A DNA stretch of 11,958 nt from Actinotignum timonense. GTDB taxonomy: Bacteria; Actinomycetota; Actinomycetes; Actinomycetales; Actinomycetaceae. The DNA lies in NCBI RefSeq assembly GCF_030216305.1, contig NZ_JASOKT010000025.1, positions 1-11,958 on the forward strand. Direction: 5' to 3'. The notes under the pieces are model-generated. The model saw only the letters and a list, made by a program, of their open reading frames with translations, was not told the DNA's origin and ran no database searches. Shown in pieces: positions 1-6,537 of the stretch (positions are counted from its first letter, which is position 1; every line of letters starts with the position of its first letter). Made by a program: the position numbers and the translations under genes.

Positions 1-21
1 CTCTTGTTATTCTGAAGCCAC

Positions 22-106
22 GGTGCCGGACCTTGAAAGCCCCGGGCTCCAACTAGCGCCGCTACGAGCGGCATTCGCGCCGTCAGGCGCTCTCAGGTCC
101 GGCACC
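22..106 (+). repeat. 12-bp inverted repeat enclosing three small hairpins (structured RNA or terminator candidate)
   Basis: The arms GGTGCCGGACCT (22-33) and AGGTCCGGCACC (95-106) are perfectly complementary. The 61-nt interior folds into three further hairpins: AGCCC/GGGCT (38-42/44-48), GCCGCT/AGCGGC (58-63/67-72) and GCGCC/GGCGC (77-81/86-90). The outer arm is followed on the plus strand by CTTTT (107-111). The whole resembles a closed multibranch junction with a short U-tract. It could be a terminator for a gene left of the window, a small structured RNA, or a miniature element with terminal inverted repeats. I see no target-site duplication. It is not a recognisable tRNA. Confidence 0.5.
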
Positions 107-108
107 CT

Positions 109-138
109 TTTCCCGCCACTCGTTACTTTCCCGCCACT
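109..138 (+). repeat. Two copies of a 12-bp direct repeat, period 18 bp
   Basis: TTTCCCGCCACT occurs identically at 109-120 and 127-138, separated by CGTTAC. It lies directly after the inverted repeat at 22-106 and about 175 bp before the DUF47 start. It may be a protein-binding site or a small local duplication; nothing in the sequence decides between them. Confidence 0.5.
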
Positions 139-274
139 TTTCTACCGCTGCGTGCGCGTCATCGCCGCCACCGCGAACGCCTCACCGCCCGCGCTCCACC
201 GCCGCGCGCTTGCCCGATCTCACCGCGCTGTCATACACGTTTCGCCCCATAATGAACTATCCTTGAGGAGAGTC

Positions 275-296
275 GTTCATCGATTGTTCATGTCCC
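275..296 (+). promoter_or_regulatory. Pho-box-like direct repeat upstream of the DUF47-pit operon
   Basis: Two adjacent 11-bp units, GTTCATCGATT (275-285) and GTTCATGTCCC (286-296), share the GTTCAT core. This matches the actinobacterial PHO-box pattern (11-bp direct repeat units with a GTTCA-C/T core) bound by PhoP/PhoB/RegX3-type regulators. A further core in inverted orientation, ATGAAC, lies at 252-257. The box sits only 18 bp before the GTG start at 314 and downstream of the only -10-like hexamer I see (CATAAT, 248-253). That position would suit repression better than activation, which is inference. The pst operon in this window carries a comparable box. Confidence 0.55.
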
Positions 297-313
297 CGAA
301 ACGAGGAATTCAC

Positions 314-940
314 GTGGGGTTATTCTCTAAATTCTCGCGTTCCACGCGGGTTTTCGACCTAATTGGCGCCCAGGCGGCGCATCTTCCTATCGCCGCCGCG
401 GGCCTCGCGCAGCTGATGACCGCACCGGTTCATGAGCGCGCGGAGTTGCAGCAGCAGTTGCATACCATCGAAAACAATGCAGATGAGTCAAATCACGCGC
501 TCCTCAAAGTGGTAAATAGGTCTTTTGTCCTCCCTTTCGACAGGGAGGATCTTTATGCCCTGACCACCGCAGTTGATAATTGTGTGGACCTCATGGACGA
601 GGTCGGGGAAAACGTAGCGTTCATGCGCCCGCTCACCCTCCCCGATAGCGTGCCCACGGTGGTGGATATTCTCAAGAGCTGCGCTCGGCTTTCCTCGGAT
701 ATCCTCGCGCATTTCAACCCCACTTCCCCGGATACCCGCGAATACTGGGTGGAAATTAACCAGCTGGAAAACAAGGGCGATTCCCTCTACCGTTCCACCC
801 TCGCCGCGCTTTTTGAAAACGCCACCGACGCCATTGAATTGCTGCGGGTCAAACTGGTTGTGGACACCCTCGAGGACACCGTCGATGCTTTCGAGACGCT
901 CGCCGCCGTGGTCGAGCGCATTGCCCTCAAGGAGTCCTGA
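314..940 (+). CDS. PhoU-like (DUF47) phosphate transport accessory protein
   Basis: This 208-residue all-helical protein belongs to the DUF47/PhoU-like family, which is usually encoded beside PiT transporters and thought to modulate Pi uptake. It opens with MGLFSKF, a common start for the family. It has the paired acidic motifs that bind metal clusters in PhoU-fold proteins: E53-x3-D57, D88-x3-D92 with D95/E96, E152-N-K-G-D156, and a C-terminal D-T-L-E-D-T-V-D stretch near 184-191. I chose GTG 314 because GAGGA (303-307) sits 6 nt upstream, the length fits the family, and upstream in-frame codons look non-coding. An ATG at 290 is in frame but its nearest SD-like sequence is about 18 nt away. 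The stop is 2 nt before the pit start codon, so the genes are probably translationally coupled. It is not classical two-repeat PhoU of the pst operon. The precise regulatory role is inference. Confidence 0.85.
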   Translation: MGLFSKFSRSTRVFDLIGAQAAHLPIAAAGLAQLMTAPVHERAELQQQLHTIENNADESNHALLKVVNRSFVLPFDREDLYALTTAVDNCVDLMDEVGENVAFMRPLTLPDSVPTVVDILKSCARLSSDILAHFNPTSPDTREYWVEINQLENKGDSLYRSTLAALFENATDAIELLRVKLVVDTLEDTVDAFETLAAVVERIALKES

Positions 941-942
941 TT

Positions 943-1953
943 TTGTCCGAGTTGCTCTTTTTGGTGGGCACCGTCGTCGTCATTAGCCTCATTTTTGACT
1001 TCACTAACGGTTTTCACGACGCCGCAAATGCCATCGCCACCTCGGTAGCCACCCGCGCGCTGACCCCGGGGGTGGCCCTCGCGATGGCGGCCGTCATGAA
1101 CTTCCTCGGCGCGATGCTCGGCACCAAAGTGGCCGAAACAATCGGCTCGGGCATCGTTGATATTACCGAGCTGGAGAAAATAACCGGCCTCACCCTGGTG
1201 CTTGGCGGGCTGGCCGGCGCGATTGGCTGGAATCTTATTACCTGGTGGCGCGGGCTGCCCTCGTCTTCTTCGCACGCGCTGATTGGCGGGCTGGCCGGGG
1301 CGGGTATCGCTTCCCTGGCCACCGTGCACTGGGCGGTTATTTTCGACCGCGTGGTGGTGCCGATGGTTGTTTCCCCCGCGGTTGGTTTCCTGCTCGCCTA
1401 CCTCATTATGAAAGTGGTGTTGCGCCTGCTCACAGAGGCGCCCTACCACACCACCATGCACCGTTTCCGCTACGCTCAAACGGTTTCCGCCGCGATGGTG
1501 GCCCTCGGGCACGGCCTCCAGGACGCCCAGAAAACCATGGGTGTGATCGTGCTGGCCCTCACCGCCGGTGGCTTCCACAATCTTGAAGACGGCATCCCCA
1601 CCTGGGTGAAACTGGCCGCGGCCGCCGCGATTTCTTTGGGAACCGCGACCGGTGGCTTCCGCATTATGAAAACGCTCGGATCGAAAATTATTGATTTGGA
1701 TCCGGCCCGCGGTTTCGTTGCGGAAAGCGTGGCCGCGAGTGTTCTTTATACGACGGCGTTTGTGTGGGCCGCCCCGATTTCGACAACGCATACCATTACC
1801 TGCGCGATCATGGGGGTCGGGGCCACGAAGCGGCGTTCGGCGGTGCGCTGGTCCGTGGCCGGCAATATTGCCACCGCCTGGATTCTCACAATCCCGGCGG
1901 CCGGCGCCCTGGCAGCAGTGGCCACCTGGCTGCTGCGCCTGGTTCTTATCTAA
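943..1953 (+). CDS. pit: PiT-family low-affinity inorganic phosphate transporter
   Basis: This 336-residue polytopic membrane protein takes up phosphate, in this family usually as a metal-phosphate or proton-coupled symporter in the cytoplasmic membrane. The duplicated PiT signature is visible. The N-terminal half has DFTNGFHDAANAIATS at 19-34 and GLPSSSSHALIGG at 104-116. The C-terminal half has GHGLQDAQKTMG at 189-200 and PISTTHT near 279-285. About ten hydrophobic segments are apparent, and the length agrees with compact bacterial Pit proteins. The start is TTG at 943, supported by AAGGAG (929-934) 8 nt upstream, inside the end of the DUF47 gene. It forms an operon with that gene and converges on pstB, so low- and high-affinity uptake genes meet tail to tail. 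A Pho-box-like site precedes the operon. Family assignment is very secure; whether it moves phosphate or another oxyanion such as sulfate is inferred from context. Confidence 0.95.
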   Translation: MSELLFLVGTVVVISLIFDFTNGFHDAANAIATSVATRALTPGVALAMAAVMNFLGAMLGTKVAETIGSGIVDITELEKITGLTLVLGGLAGAIGWNLITWWRGLPSSSSHALIGGLAGAGIASLATVHWAVIFDRVVVPMVVSPAVGFLLAYLIMKVVLRLLTEAPYHTTMHRFRYAQTVSAAMVALGHGLQDAQKTMGVIVLALTAGGFHNLEDGIPTWVKLAAAAAISLGTATGGFRIMKTLGSKIIDLDPARGFVAESVAASVLYTTAFVWAAPISTTHTITCAIMGVGATKRRSAVRWSVAGNIATAWILTIPAAGALAAVATWLLRLVLI

Positions 1954-2039
1954 GCCGATTACCCGCTACCCGCACGCTGCTTCGAAATGCGGCGGCGGGC
2001 CGGTGCGGCGTCGTCGTACTCATATAGCATCCACAACAC

Positions 2040-2077
2040 AACTGTGCCGCGCAGGATCGTTCCCGCGCGGCACAGTT
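2040..2077. terminator. Strong hairpin between convergent pit and pstB (bidirectional terminator)
   Basis: The arms AACTGTGCCGCGC (2040-2052) and GCGCGGCACAGTT (2065-2077) are a perfect 13-bp inverted repeat around a 12-nt loop that can itself pair GGA with TCC. It stands between two converging operons, where a shared terminator is expected. Neither side has a clear T-run, so it may be a factor-assisted or actinobacterial U-less terminator, or a 3' end stabiliser. Confidence 0.7.
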
Positions 2078-2082
2078 CGCAA

Positions 2083-2105
2083 GGTAAACAGCGGAGCTGT
2101 TAACC
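2083..2105 (-). terminator. Second hairpin directly after pstB
   Basis: GGTAAACAGC (2083-2092) and GCTGTTAACC (2096-2105) pair with a single mismatch around a GGA loop. It starts 3 nt beyond the pstB stop codon. Read on the minus strand it contains GTTAAC and GTTTACC cores like those in the pst Pho box, but their 15-nt spacing does not fit an 11-bp box. The plain reading is the first of two tandem terminator hairpins for the pst operon. Confidence 0.45.
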
Positions 2106-2108
2106 GGT

Positions 2109-2888
2109 TTAGCCGAAGCGCCCGGAGACGTAATCTTCGGTTTCCTTATGGGTCGGGTTGGAGAAAATCTTTTCCGTCTGGTCGAATTCCACGAGGTGGC
2201 CGGGCTTGCCGGTCCCGGCGATATTGAAGAAGCCGGTCATTTCCGAGACGCGCGCCGCCTGCTGCATATTGTGCGTCACGATCACGATCGTGTATTCCTC
2301 TTTGAGGCTGTTCATGAGGTCCTCAATCGCGAGGGTGGAGATCGGGTCGAGGGCCGAGCACGGTTCGTCCATGAGGAGCACCTCGGGCTTGACCGCGATG
2401 GCGCGGGCGATGCACAGGCGCTGCTGCTGCCCGCCGGAAAGTGAGGAGCCCGGCTTATCGAGGCGGTCCTTCACTTCCTCCCAGAGGTTGGAGCCGCGCA
2501 GCGAGCGCTCCACGATTTCCTCCGCGTCGGACTTCTTGATCTTCTGTGAATTGAGCCGCATCCCCGCCAGCACATTGTCGCGAATGGACATGGTGGGGAA
2601 GGGATTGGCACGCTGGAAGACCATGCCCACGTGCTGGCGGACGGTCACCGGGTCCACCCCGGGGCCGTAAATATTATTGCCGTCGATGAAGACGTCGCCG
2701 GTCACGTAGGCGCCGTCGATCACTTCATGCATACGGTTGAGGGAACGCAGGAACGTGGATTTGCCGCAACCGGACGGGCCGATCAGCGCGGTCACCGAAT
2801 TCGGTTTGATATCCACATTAACGTTCTCCACGGCGAGAAAATCACCGTAGTAAATGTTCTCGTTACGAACACTAATTCCCTGAGGCAC
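2109..2888 (-). CDS. pstB: Phosphate ABC transporter ATP-binding protein PstB
   Basis: This is the 259-residue ATPase that drives PstCA-mediated high-affinity phosphate import from the cytoplasmic face of the membrane. All ABC motifs are intact: Walker [10 protein letters not shown] at 37-45, Q-loop around Q92, signature LSGGQQQR at 150-157, Walker B LLMDEP at 171-176 with the D-loop SALD, and switch histidine H206 in THN. PstB-typical sequences include [10 protein letters not shown] after Walker A and CSALDPIST. The length is standard. The start is GTG at 2888, supported by AAAGGA 7 nt upstream. It is the last gene of pstSCAB, 23 nt after pstA. No phoU follows it, unlike in many bacteria; two hairpins and the convergent pit operon follow instead. 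Confidence 0.97.
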   Translation of the reverse strand: MPQGISVRNENIYYGDFLAVENVNVDIKPNSVTALIGPSGCGKSTFLRSLNRMHEVIDGAYVTGDVFIDGNNIYGPGVDPVTVRQHVGMVFQRANPFPTMSIRDNVLAGMRLNSQKIKKSDAEEIVERSLRGSNLWEEVKDRLDKPGSSLSGGQQQRLCIARAIAVKPEVLLMDEPCSALDPISTLAIEDLMNSLKEEYTIVIVTHNMQQAARVSEMTGFFNIAGTGKPGHLVEFDQTEKIFSNPTHKETEDYVSGRFG

Positions 2889-2911
2889 TGTTTTTCCTTT
2901 CGGCTGCCGCG

Positions 2912-4108
2912 TTAGCGGCCCTTCGGGGCGAAGATATGAGCAATCAAGCGCGCCAGCAAGTTGAATACCAGCACGATAAACACCAAGACGAGCGCGCCGC
3001 CCCAGGCCAGGTCGAGGTTATTGGCCTTGAACTGCGAGTAGACGAACACCGGGAGCGTCATCATCGGGCCGTTGAACAAGGAGTAGTTGAACGTATCCGA
3101 GACGGAGGCGGTAATCATCAGCGGGGCCGATTCGCCGATCACGCGGGCGATGGCGATCACGCAACCGGAAACGATACCCGGCAGCGCGGTCCGCAGCACC
3201 ACCTTGATGATGGTGCGAGACTTCGTCACGCCGAGCGCGTAGGAAGCTTCGCGCAATTCATTGGAGACGATGCGCAGCATTTCTTCGGTATTGCGGACCA
3301 CAATCGGCGTCATCAGAACAACAAGGGCGACGGCGCCCATGATGCCATTGCGGAACCCGAGCGCGGGGGCGAGCACCGGGACAATCGCGGCGGCGAAGAG
3401 GCCGGCCACGATGGAGGGGATGCCCGTCATAATATCGACCAGGAAGGTCACCGAGCGGCCGAACCAGCCACCCCTGTTGTATTCCACCAGGTAGATGGCC
3501 GTCAGAATACCGAGCGGGATGGCGATGAGCGCCGTGATGCCGGTGATAATGAGCGTACCTACGATGGCGTGGCCGAGGCCGGGCTGAGCGCCGGGCAGGG
3601 ACATGCCGAGGGTGGAGTTATTGAGGAACGAGTAGCTGAGGATCGGGAGGGCTTCCACGATCACGGTGTAGAGCAGCGAGAGCAGCGGGAGCACCGCGAG
3701 CACGAAAGCACTGGTGATGAGCACGGTGGCCATGCGGTTGGCGCCGCGGCGCGGGCCTTCCACCGCGTACCCGACGATCCGAATCACGAGGAAGAAGACG
3801 AGCAAGCCCACCAGGACCGCGCCGAAAAGCGAATCCGCTTTGAAGCCGAAGTGGAAGAGCAGCCAGGAGGCCAGCATGCACACCACGAGCACGGCCCAGT
3901 TGAAGAACTTGGGCAGGCGGCCGTATTCAGAGGCGAAGATCGGGGTGCCTTCGGTGACGGTGTCCGTGCTGCCGGCGCGGGCGTTGCCGCCGTTGCCGCC
4001 GTTGCCGCCGTTGCCGCCATTGCCGCCGGGCAGCGTGCCGCTACCGGGCAGTGCGTGCGCGCCGCCGTCGGGCTGGCCGGCGGGGGTCTGTGTTACGTCA
4101 GTACTCAT
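2912..4108 (-). CDS. pstA: Phosphate ABC transporter permease PstA with an unusual N-terminal extension
   Basis: This 398-residue permease pairs with PstC to form the membrane channel of the Pst transporter. The conserved core begins around residue 121 ([10 protein letters not shown]) and contains the periplasmic-loop, helix and EAA-loop features of PstA, including [18 protein letters not shown] for contact with PstB. Ahead of the core are about 120 extra residues: a Gly/Pro/Thr-rich segment with five Gly-Gly-Asn repeats (about 28-42), then two additional hydrophobic segments (about 69-89 and 93-114). The start is ATG 4108, overlapping the pstC stop by one base (TAATG), with AGGAG about 10 nt upstream. 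A longer in-frame reading begins within pstC and is unlikely. The extension's function is unknown. It is coded by a 9-bp tandem repeat that could vary in copy number without a frameshift. Confidence 0.95.
   Translation of the reverse strand: MSTDVTQTPAGQPDGGAHALPGSGTLPGGNGGNGGNGGNGGNARAGSTDTVTEGTPIFASEYGRLPKFFNWAVLVVCMLASWLLFHFGFKADSLFGAVLVGLLVFFLVIRIVGYAVEGPRRGANRMATVLITSAFVLAVLPLLSLLYTVIVEALPILSYSFLNNSTLGMSLPGAQPGLGHAIVGTLIITGITALIAIPLGILTAIYLVEYNRGGWFGRSVTFLVDIMTGIPSIVAGLFAAAIVPVLAPALGFRNGIMGAVALVVLMTPIVVRNTEEMLRIVSNELREASYALGVTKSRTIIKVVLRTALPGIVSGCVIAIARVIGESAPLMITASVSDTFNYSLFNGPMMTLPVFVYSQFKANNLDLAWGGALVLVFIVLVFNLLARLIAHIFAPKGR
3982..4026 (-). repeat. 9-bp tandem repeat within pstA (five units)
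   Basis: Four units of CGTTGCCGC (3982-4017) and a fifth differing at one position (CATTGCCGC, 4018-4026) lie head to tail. On the coding strand they encode repeated Gly-Gly-Asn in the cytoplasmic N-terminal extension of PstA. The 9-nt period keeps the frame, so slippage would change linker length only. Confidence 0.85.
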
Positions 4109-5220
4109 TAGGCATTCGCTCCTGAGAATTCTGCGTACCGGGCCAGAACGCGCCGCGCCAACCAATTGACCACGAAGGTCAGGGCAAAGAGCATGAGGCC
4201 GATACCGATAAGGACCTGGCGCTGCAGACCGGGATGAGCTTCAGGGAAGTTCAGGGCGATCTGCGAGGCGATGGTGGAGTGCTGCCCCGGGGAGAAGAGG
4301 TTGAAGTTCACCTGCAGGCCGGCCGAGAGCACCATGAGAAGTGCCATCGTTTCGCCCAGGGCGCGCCCCAGGCCCAGCATGGCCGCGGAGACGATACCGG
4401 AACGGCCCACCGGGAGCACGGTCATCTTAATCATTTCCCAGCGGGTGGCGCCCAGGCCGAGGGCTGCTTCTTCCAGCAGCTTCGGGGTCTGGAGGAATAC
4501 TTCGCGGCACAGCGAGGTGATAATCGGCAGGATCATAATGGCCAGCACCAGGCCGCCCATCATGATGTTTCGGGCCGGCGGCGTGAAGGCCACCAGGCTG
4601 GGCTGGAGGGGCCACCAATCGAATTGGGCCAGTCCGCCTTCTTCACCCATGAACGGAACGTGATCCACCCACCACTGGAGCGGCGGAGTGAGCACATTGG
4701 AGACCCATTCGAAAACGGGGCGCACAATCGGTTCGAGGGTGCGAATACCCCACAGGCCGAAGACCACGGAGGGGATGGCCGCGAGCAGGTCAATAATGTA
4801 GCCGAGGACGGAGGCGAAACGCCGGTGCGCGAAATGCGAGATGAACAGCGCAATCGCTACCGCGAAGGGTACGGCGAGGGCCAGGGCCAGGAGTGCGGAG
4901 AGCACGGTCCCGAAGAGGGCCGCCCCGGCGTACTGCCAGAAGCCCATGCCCTTCGTGAAATCTGCTGTCCCGGAGATTTCTTCCTTACCGGCAATGAATG
5001 CCGGATATGACTCGAGGAGCAGGAAGATGAAAACGGCGCCCAGGATGAGGATGATGAATGCTCCAGCTCCGATGGCTAGGCCGTTGAAGGTAGTGTCTGC
5101 AACGCGGCGACGCGCGCGTTTGGTCGGGCGGGCCGGCACTGCAGTCTGACCCACCTCCGGGGAGGTTTCCTGAGCGGTACGCTCAAGAACCTCCCCGGCT
5201 GCGTTATCTCGTTCAGTCAT
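4108..5220 (-). CDS. pstC: Phosphate ABC transporter permease PstC
   Basis: This 370-residue integral membrane permease forms the Pst channel with PstA. About 45 hydrophilic residues rich in Glu, Thr and Arg precede the first membrane segment (GLAIGAGAFIILILGAVFIF). The family's large extracytoplasmic loop follows the middle helices (around WVSNVLTPPLQWWVDHVPF). The EAA coupling loop EEAALGLGATRWEMIKMTVLP and the GRALGETMA motif are typical of PstC. The start is ATG at 5220; its ribosome site is weak (GAAAG, 5 nt upstream). It lies 42 nt behind pstS, with a small hairpin in that gap, and its stop overlaps the pstA start. This arrangement fits higher PstS output than permease output. Confidence 0.95.
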   Translation of the reverse strand: MTERDNAAGEVLERTAQETSPEVGQTAVPARPTKRARRRVADTTFNGLAIGAGAFIILILGAVFIFLLLESYPAFIAGKEEISGTADFTKGMGFWQYAGAALFGTVLSALLALALAVPFAVAIALFISHFAHRRFASVLGYIIDLLAAIPSVVFGLWGIRTLEPIVRPVFEWVSNVLTPPLQWWVDHVPFMGEEGGLAQFDWWPLQPSLVAFTPPARNIMMGGLVLAIMILPIITSLCREVFLQTPKLLEEAALGLGATRWEMIKMTVLPVGRSGIVSAAMLGLGRALGETMALLMVLSAGLQVNFNLFSPGQHSTIASQIALNFPEAHPGLQRQVLIGIGLMLFALTFVVNWLARRVLARYAEFSGANA

Positions 5221-5243
5221 ATCGACTTTCAGATAGGGGTATT

Positions 5244-5257
5244 CGGTTGTCTAACCG
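5244..5257 (-). promoter_or_regulatory. Intercistronic hairpin between pstS and pstC
   Basis: On the transcript strand, CGGTT-AGAC-AACCG forms a 5-bp stem with a 4-nt loop, 5 nt after the pstS stop codon and before the weak ribosome site of pstC. Comparable elements in binding-protein operons stabilise the upstream message or attenuate read-through, making the binding protein the most abundant product. The stem is short, so the call is tentative. Confidence 0.35.
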
Positions 5258-5262
5258 CTGGT

Positions 5263-6384
5263 TTACTTGATGGTATCGATGACGGCCATGGCCTGCTTGC
5301 GCAGGGTGTCCGAGATCGGAGCGTTACCACCGTTGGCCGCGAAGGCGGCCTTCTGGCCTTCTTCGGAGACGACGTAGGTGAAGAAGGCCTTGACCAGTTC
5401 ACCGGTGGAGGCATCCTTGTATTCCTGGCAGCCGATGAGGTAGGAAAGCATGACGACCGGGTAGGCACCCTTGACGGAGCCATCGCGCTTGAGGTCCTTG
5501 TTGAGGAGGGTGTCCGTGGCGCCTTCGGCGGCCGGGGAGTCATCCACCACGCGGGCGGCGGCTTCCGGTTCGGGGCCGATGAACTCATCGCCAACCTTGA
5601 CCTTCACCGGGGTGAGGGTTTCGATCTGGGAGTAGTCGGCGTAGATGATGGAGTTCGGGGTGGAGAGGGCCAGCTGGACCACACCGGAGGTGGATTCTGC
5701 GGACTGACCGCCCTGGATCGGCCAGGTTTCTTCCGAGCCGTAGGTCCAGACCTCGGGGGCGGCTTCTTCCAGGTAGGACTGGAAGTTACCGGTGGTGCCG
5801 GACTTTTCCGCGCGGTGGATCGGGATAATGGTTTCGTCCGGGAGCTTGACGCCGGAGTTGGTGGCGGCAATGGCCGGGTCGTTCCACTTTTCGATCTGGC
5901 CGGAGAAGATCTTCGCGATGGTGGGAGCGTCGAGCTTGAGCTCCTTGACACCTTCGAGGTTCACGGCGATCGCAATGGGGGAAATGTAGACGGGCAGTTC
6001 CACGGCAACGTCGGTCTTGCAGGTATTGGAGACCTGGGCGAGTTCTTCCGACTTGAGGGCCGAGTCCGTACCGGCGTACTGCACCTGGCCGGAGAGGAAC
6101 TGCTGGCGGCCGGTGCCGGAGCCGGTGGGCTCGTAGTTCACGGTCACGCCCGAGTTCGCGATGGTGAAGTTATCGCGCCAGGCCTGCTGGGCCTTCTGCT
6201 GCGAGGAAGCACCGGAGCCGGAGATGGTGCCCGAGAGGTTCGAGCCGCTGTCCGCGGCCTGGGTGGTGGCGTCACCCTTGGCAGCTTCGGTGGTGGCAGA
6301 AGTCGTTGCGTCCCCACCACAGGCGGAAAGGGTCAGAGCAAGAGCGGTGGCACCAGCAAGTGCCGAGATCTTCATGGTCTTCAC
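5263..6384 (-). CDS. pstS: Phosphate-binding lipoprotein PstS
   Basis: This 373-residue extracytoplasmic receptor captures phosphate for PstCAB. A lipoprotein signal peptide ends in LTLSAC with lipidated Cys22, followed by a Ser/Thr/Ala-rich tether to about residue 50. Ligand-binding stretches typical of PstS are present: ISGSGASS at 54-61, EPTGSGTGRQQF at 85-96, GTDSAL at 105-110 with D107 as the expected phosphate hydrogen-bond acceptor, and HRAEKSGTTGNF at 190-201. I favour GTG 6384 because AAGGA lies 7 nt upstream; ATG 6375 (three codons later) would be about 16 nt away. It heads pstSCAB and has a Pho-box-like repeat 85 bp upstream, so induction under phosphate limitation is likely. Confidence 0.97.
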   Translation of the reverse strand: MKTMKISALAGATALALTLSACGGDATTSATTEAAKGDATTQAADSGSNLSGTISGSGASSQQKAQQAWRDNFTIANSGVTVNYEPTGSGTGRQQFLSGQVQYAGTDSALKSEELAQVSNTCKTDVAVELPVYISPIAIAVNLEGVKELKLDAPTIAKIFSGQIEKWNDPAIAATNSGVKLPDETIIPIHRAEKSGTTGNFQSYLEEAAPEVWTYGSEETWPIQGGQSAESTSGVVQLALSTPNSIIYADYSQIETLTPVKVKVGDEFIGPEPEAAARVVDDSPAAEGATDTLLNKDLKRDGSVKGAYPVVMLSYLIGCQEYKDASTGELVKAFFTYVVSEEGQKAAFAANGGNAPISDTLRKQAMAVIDTIK

Positions 6385-6468
6385 TGTTTAATCCTTGCGT
6401 GTTCAGGAACGCCCGTTTCGGCGCTCGCTGGTTCGAGCCTAGGAAGCGAGGGTTACGGTGGCCCACAC

Positions 6469-6490
6469 CGGAGGTAAACAGAAGGTTAAC
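6469..6490 (-). promoter_or_regulatory. Pho-box-like direct repeat upstream of pstS
   Basis: On the minus strand two adjacent 11-bp units, GTTAACCTTCT (6490-6480) and GTTTACCTCCG (6479-6469), share GTT-A/T-ACC-T cores spaced exactly 11 bp. This is the spacing and core of actinobacterial PHO boxes (consensus near GTTCACC plus four bases). A degenerate third unit (GTGTGGG) may follow. It lies 85 bp before the pstS start, as expected for an activator site. A possible -10 element TAGGCT is at 6442-6437 (minus strand), but I see no convincing -35, which is usual when the response regulator substitutes for it. Confidence 0.75.
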
Positions 6491-6515
6491 GGGCTTGTAG
6501 CATGTCTCACAGGAT

Positions 6516-6537
6516 GCGGCCGCTGGTCACGGGCCGC
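6516..6537 (-). terminator. Possible hairpin terminator overlapping the mutT1 stop codon
   Basis: GCGGCC (6516-6521) and GGCCGC (6532-6537) form a GC-rich 6-bp stem with a 10-nt loop between the mutT1-like gene and the pst promoter region. There is no T-run. It would help separate the ppk-mutT1 transcript from the pst operon that follows on the same strand. Confidence 0.35.

Larger units (their letters stand above)
1..313. other. Gene-free leader region upstream of the pit operon
   Basis: I see no credible coding sequence here. An open frame does run into the DUF47 gene from a GTG at 23, but its first 97 codons are Arg/Ala/Pro-rich low-complexity translation with no family resemblance and no ribosome binding site at its start. 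The region carries a complex inverted repeat (22-106), a pair of identical 12-bp direct repeats (109-120, 127-138), a possible -10 element CATAAT (248-253) and a Pho-box-like repeat (275-296). The gene supplying transcripts from the left, if any, lies outside the window. Confidence 0.6.

Noticed and set aside
22..106. tRNA gene
   Set aside because: Despite the cloverleaf-like layout, there is no TTCGA-type T loop, no 7-nt anticodon loop, and the closing stem is 12 bp.
23..313. N-terminal 97-codon extension of the DUF47 gene
   Set aside because: It is Arg/Ala/Pro-rich translation with no family similarity. It spans the inverted repeat and the Pho-box-like site, and the ribosome site fits GTG 314 instead.
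787..1791. 334-codon open frame on the minus strand
   Set aside because: It is antisense to pit with a His/Gly/Arg/Asn-rich shadow composition and no domain resemblance.
2083..2105. Third Pho box after pstB
   Set aside because: GTTAAC and GTTTACC cores are present but spaced 15 nt, not 11, in a 3' region with no downstream gene on that strand. The inverted-repeat reading is simpler.
3982..4026. CRISPR-like or regulatory repeat array
   Set aside because: The units are 9 bp, contiguous with no spacers, and lie in frame inside pstA, so this is a coding minisatellite.
2936..4111. 391-codon open frame on the plus strand
   Set aside because: It is antisense to pstA and consists of His/Asp/Gly/Glu-rich low-complexity sequence mirroring membrane-protein codons. 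pstA has full family support.
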